Origin: DAOVXM01 sp963746255
GTDB taxonomy: Bacteria > Chloroflexota > Anaerolineae > Anaerolineales > UBA4823
DNA: 64,000 bases
Direction: 5' to 3'
Assembly (NCBI GenBank): GCA_963746255.1
Contig: CAVVAJ010000006.1
Span: forward strand, 1 to 64,000
Positions 62,109 to 64,000 of this stretch are shown piece after piece; position 1 is the first letter of the stretch, and each line of letters begins with the position of its first letter. The notes under the pieces are model-generated. The model ran no database searches. It saw only the letters and a program-made list of their open reading frames with translations, and was not told the origin of the DNA. The position numbers were made by a program, and so were the translations under genes.

Positions 62109-63490
62109 TCATCCTTTCTTTTGGATTAATCTCGGACCATCGGGTCGATCCTCGACTTCATATCCGAAGTCATTCAATTGGCCGCGTAGTTCATCCGCTA
62201 GCGCCCAATCTTTACTCGCTCTTGCCGCTTGACGCTTTTCAATCAAGGTCTGGACCTCAGCAGGGATATCAGTAGATTTGGGAGCCCATTCCTTTAGCTG
62301 CAACCCCAATACTCGGTCGAATATTAAAATCGTGGCTTTTTTTGTCGCATCCGGCAAGTCGCTTCGTACCAAATCCCATGCGACTGCAATCGCGCGCGGC
62401 ATGTTTAAGTCCTCATTGATCTGTGCGACAAATTTATCCATGAAATCTTCATCGACATTTCCAGGAGTACCCCAACTATAAACCGATTGCCGCAGTCGTT
62501 CCAAAGAAGTCGTCGCGCTGTCTAAACCCTCCCAGGTAAAGGTCAGTTTCGAACGGTAATTGGCATTTAGACAGAAATAACGATATGCTAAAGGGTCATA
62601 GCCATTTTCAACCAGCGTATCAAGCCTGAGAAACTCTCCCGAGGATTTCGACATCCTTTCAGTATCCAACTGCAGGAAATATCCATGCATCCAGAAGTTA
62701 GCAAGCCTTGTCCCATAGCAAGCTTCGGTTTGGGCGATTTCGTTGGTGTGATGGACATTGATATGGTCCTCTCCGCCGCAGTGGATATCGAAAAACTCGC
62801 CCAAATACTTCGCGGACATTGCTGAGCATTCGATGTGCCAGCCAGGGAAGCCGACCCCCCATGGGCTATCCCACTCCATCTGACGCTGTTTATCTTTCGG
62901 GCTGAACTTCCACAAAGCAAAATCGGTCACGTTCATTTTCTCGCCCATGTCGATCCGTGACCCAGCTTGCAACCCATCTATATCCAGCCGGCCAAGGGTG
63001 CCATAATCAGAAAGCTTTGAAGTATTAAAATAAATCCCATCGGAAGTCTGCGTAGGTATATCCTTTCTTCTCAATGCATCTCACAAAGTCAATTTGCTCT
63101 TGGATATGGTCAGTAGCCCGGCACCAGATGGTTGGATCTATGATGTTCAGGTCGCTCTAGATCATTTCTAAATGCCTGGGTATACTGTTCTGCGATTTCC
63201 TGGGCGGTTTTTCCAGTCCGCCGAGAGCCTTTCTCCATCTTATCTTCGCCAGTATCTGAATCCGAAACAAGATGCCCAACATCGGTGATATTCATCACAT
63301 GGTTCACGATGTAGCCATTAAATTCCAGCACCCGTCGTAAAAAATCTTCGAATATATACGTCCGCAGGTTGCCAATATGGGCGAAATCATAGACAGTTGG
63401 ACCACAGGTATATAAACCTACCCTGCCAGGTGCGAGCGGTTCGAATTCTCGCAATTTTCGCTCATATGTATCATATAGCTTCAAGATCAT
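62109..63490 (-). pseudogene. cysS: Cysteinyl-tRNA synthetase with two frameshifts
   Basis: Class I aminoacyl-tRNA synthetase charging tRNA-Cys. The N-terminal part has CGPTVYDFAHIGNLRTY (HIGN signature and zinc Cys). The C-terminal part has GWHIECSAMS, EDHINVHHTNEIAQ and KMSKS-type RMSKSSGEFLRLD. The frame breaks after RNDLER near 63141 (one extra C) and again after GYTY near 63055 (one extra G). Between them the correct frame reads IIDPTIWCRATDHIQEQ. Corrected length is about 460 residues, normal for CysS. CysS is usually single-copy and essential, so a sequence error or a second copy elsewhere must be considered. Confidence 0.85.
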
Positions 63491-63509
63491 GTTCTCTTCC
63501 TACCATCGT

Positions 63510-63673
63510 TGTTAACGCAGCCCTTCTTTAGCAAATCCACCGTATTATACCTGCTCTCGCTCCACTCACAACAAGATCCCGCAATAGATGCGTTCCGATT
63601 CATCAATAAGCTTTTCCCGGGAAATCGAGACAAACAATAATGAAAACTAATTTGTGCTTTTTTTCACAATATA
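63510..63673. other. Divergent intergenic region between cysS and hdrA
   Basis: It holds the upstream regions of both genes. No gene or RNA fold is evident. An A/T-rich stretch lies immediately before the hdrA -10 box. Confidence 0.4.
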
Positions 63674-63682
63674 TGTTATAAT
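63674..63682 (+). promoter_or_regulatory. Extended -10 promoter for hdrA
   Basis: TGTTATAAT matches the extended -10 consensus TGnTATAAT exactly. TTGTGC lies 19 bases upstream as a possible weak -35. It is 174 bases before the start of hdrA, leaving a long untranslated leader. Confidence 0.6.
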
Positions 63683-63855
63683 GTGCGAAATAGCTTTGGA
63701 AGTAGGCAAGCGTACAGTCACTGTTTCAGCCTGACTCGAAATTAAGGATCCGAGGATCCATCATATTCATTGGCTTGCCGCCACCACCCACGGCAAACAA
63801 TACACCACTCAATTCAAGTCATGGCTAGCATAGCATGCGAGAGGAGGTAAGCCGG
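63683..63855 (+). other. Long 5' leader of hdrA with pairing potential
   Basis: A leader of about 165 bases. GGCAAGC at 63705-63711 is complementary to GCTTGCC at 63773-63779. Between them GGATCC occurs twice (63746-63751 and 63754-63759), separated by GA, and can form a small hairpin. GAGGAGG at 63841-63847 is the ribosome site. I do not recognise a known riboswitch class. Confidence 0.35.
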
Positions 63856-64000
63856 ATGAGCCAAAATCCCAACGATAGTACTCCCATGCCGAATACGGTT
63901 CATTCTAGTAGGTCTAGCCCTAATATTGGCGTATATATCTGTCACTGCGGGACGAATATCGCAGGAGTTGTGGATGTTGAAGCGGTATCGGATTTCGCCT
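63856..64000 (+). CDS. hdrA: CoB-CoM heterodisulfide reductase subunit A (HdrA) family, N-terminal part
   Basis: The frame runs off the right edge after 48 codons. After a short Ser/Pro-rich start, NIGVYICHCGTNIAGVVDVE is the N-terminal signature of HdrA, the flavin-bifurcating Fe-S flavoprotein of heterodisulfide-reductase-like complexes; the Cys in CHCG is family-conserved. GAGGAGG gives a strong ribosome site nine bases before the ATG. In acetogenic or CODH/ACS-containing bacteria hdrA often lies in the Wood-Ljungdahl locus, matching the CooC genes upstream. Confidence 0.85.
   Translation, partial: MSQNPNDSTPMPNTVHSSRSSPNIGVYICHCGTNIAGVVDVEAVSDFA

Noticed and set aside
62588..62920. Minus-strand 110-codon frame
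   Set aside because: It lies inside cysS in another frame and has no family motif.
1..64000. CRISPR arrays, transposases, integrases, phage genes, tRNA or rRNA genes
   Set aside because: No regularly spaced repeats, no DDE or recombinase motifs and no tRNA-like folds were found on reading both strands.

Overview
The window looks like a chromosomal piece of an anaerobic member of the Chloroflexota, probably Anaerolineae-like. This is an inference from gene content, not from a marker-gene phylogeny. The pointers are a family of giant class III cyclase / AAA-ATPase / TPR proteins, CooC-type Ni-insertase ATPases next to the start of hdrA (Wood-Ljungdahl and heterodisulfide-reductase type metabolism), PPOX/F420-type and aldo-keto oxidoreductases, and Shine-Dalgarno sites of the AGGAGG type. 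There are no rRNA, tRNA, CRISPR, transposase or phage genes.

Layout. (1) 1-13,000: a tandem family of very large signalling proteins. It holds the broken 3' end of a solute-binding-domain (SBP) fusion, a cyclase-ATPase-TPR gene with four indels, a transglutaminase-like gene, an intact 1278-residue cyclase-ATPase-TPR-SBP fusion, an intact 1108-residue cyclase-ATPase-TPR protein and a 5' scrap of a further copy. (2) 13,000-31,000: mostly single genes. These are a membrane protein, PPOX protein, aldo-keto reductases, GNAT protein, broken hydrolase, FHA-GAF-cyclase protein with a lost catalytic Arg, RNase PH, AAA ATPase, methylglyoxal synthase, ornithine-cyclodeaminase-like protein, secreted beta-propeller, zinc-ribbon protein, cysteine-synthase-like enzyme, nitroreductase, frameshifted methyltransferase and two membrane-anchored helix-hairpin-helix proteins. 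(3) 31,100-41,800: a VIT1-type transporter, then a sugar (probably amino-sugar) uptake and catabolism operon. The operon has a decapitated ROK gene, a SIS isomerase, an intact ROK kinase, a lipoprotein carrying two almost identical solute-binding domains, two permeases and two Gfo/Idh/MocA dehydrogenases. A decayed second VIT1 copy closes the region. (4) 41,800-51,300: a broken repeat protein, the two-subunit aconitase X, a CDF transporter, a phosphatase, an ArsR-DUF2087 regulator with a clear promoter and operator, a serine hydrolase, an AKR-GNAT pair, a penicillin-acylase pseudogene and a META-domain protein. (5) 51,300-64,000: fabF/SDR divergent pair, a stalked membrane protein with a degenerate cyanophycinase-like domain, panB, a conserved protein I do not recognise, a Glu/Leu-type dehydrogenase with a C-terminal CBS pair, two CooC-type ATPases, cysS and the start of hdrA.

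How genes work together. The sugar operon is a coherent importer-plus-catabolism unit lacking its own ATPase subunit. The aconitase X pair makes one enzyme. The CooC pair plus hdrA suggests a CODH/ACS-Hdr locus just beyond the right end. The left cluster is the best candidate for an undescribed system: cyclase and STAND-like ATPase modules joined to TPRs or to a cytoplasmic oligopeptide-binding-type domain, with evidence of domain swapping and decay.

Caution: single-base indels break at least seven genes, including the normally essential cysS. Some broken genes may therefore be sequence or assembly errors rather than real pseudogenes; read-level checking decides this.
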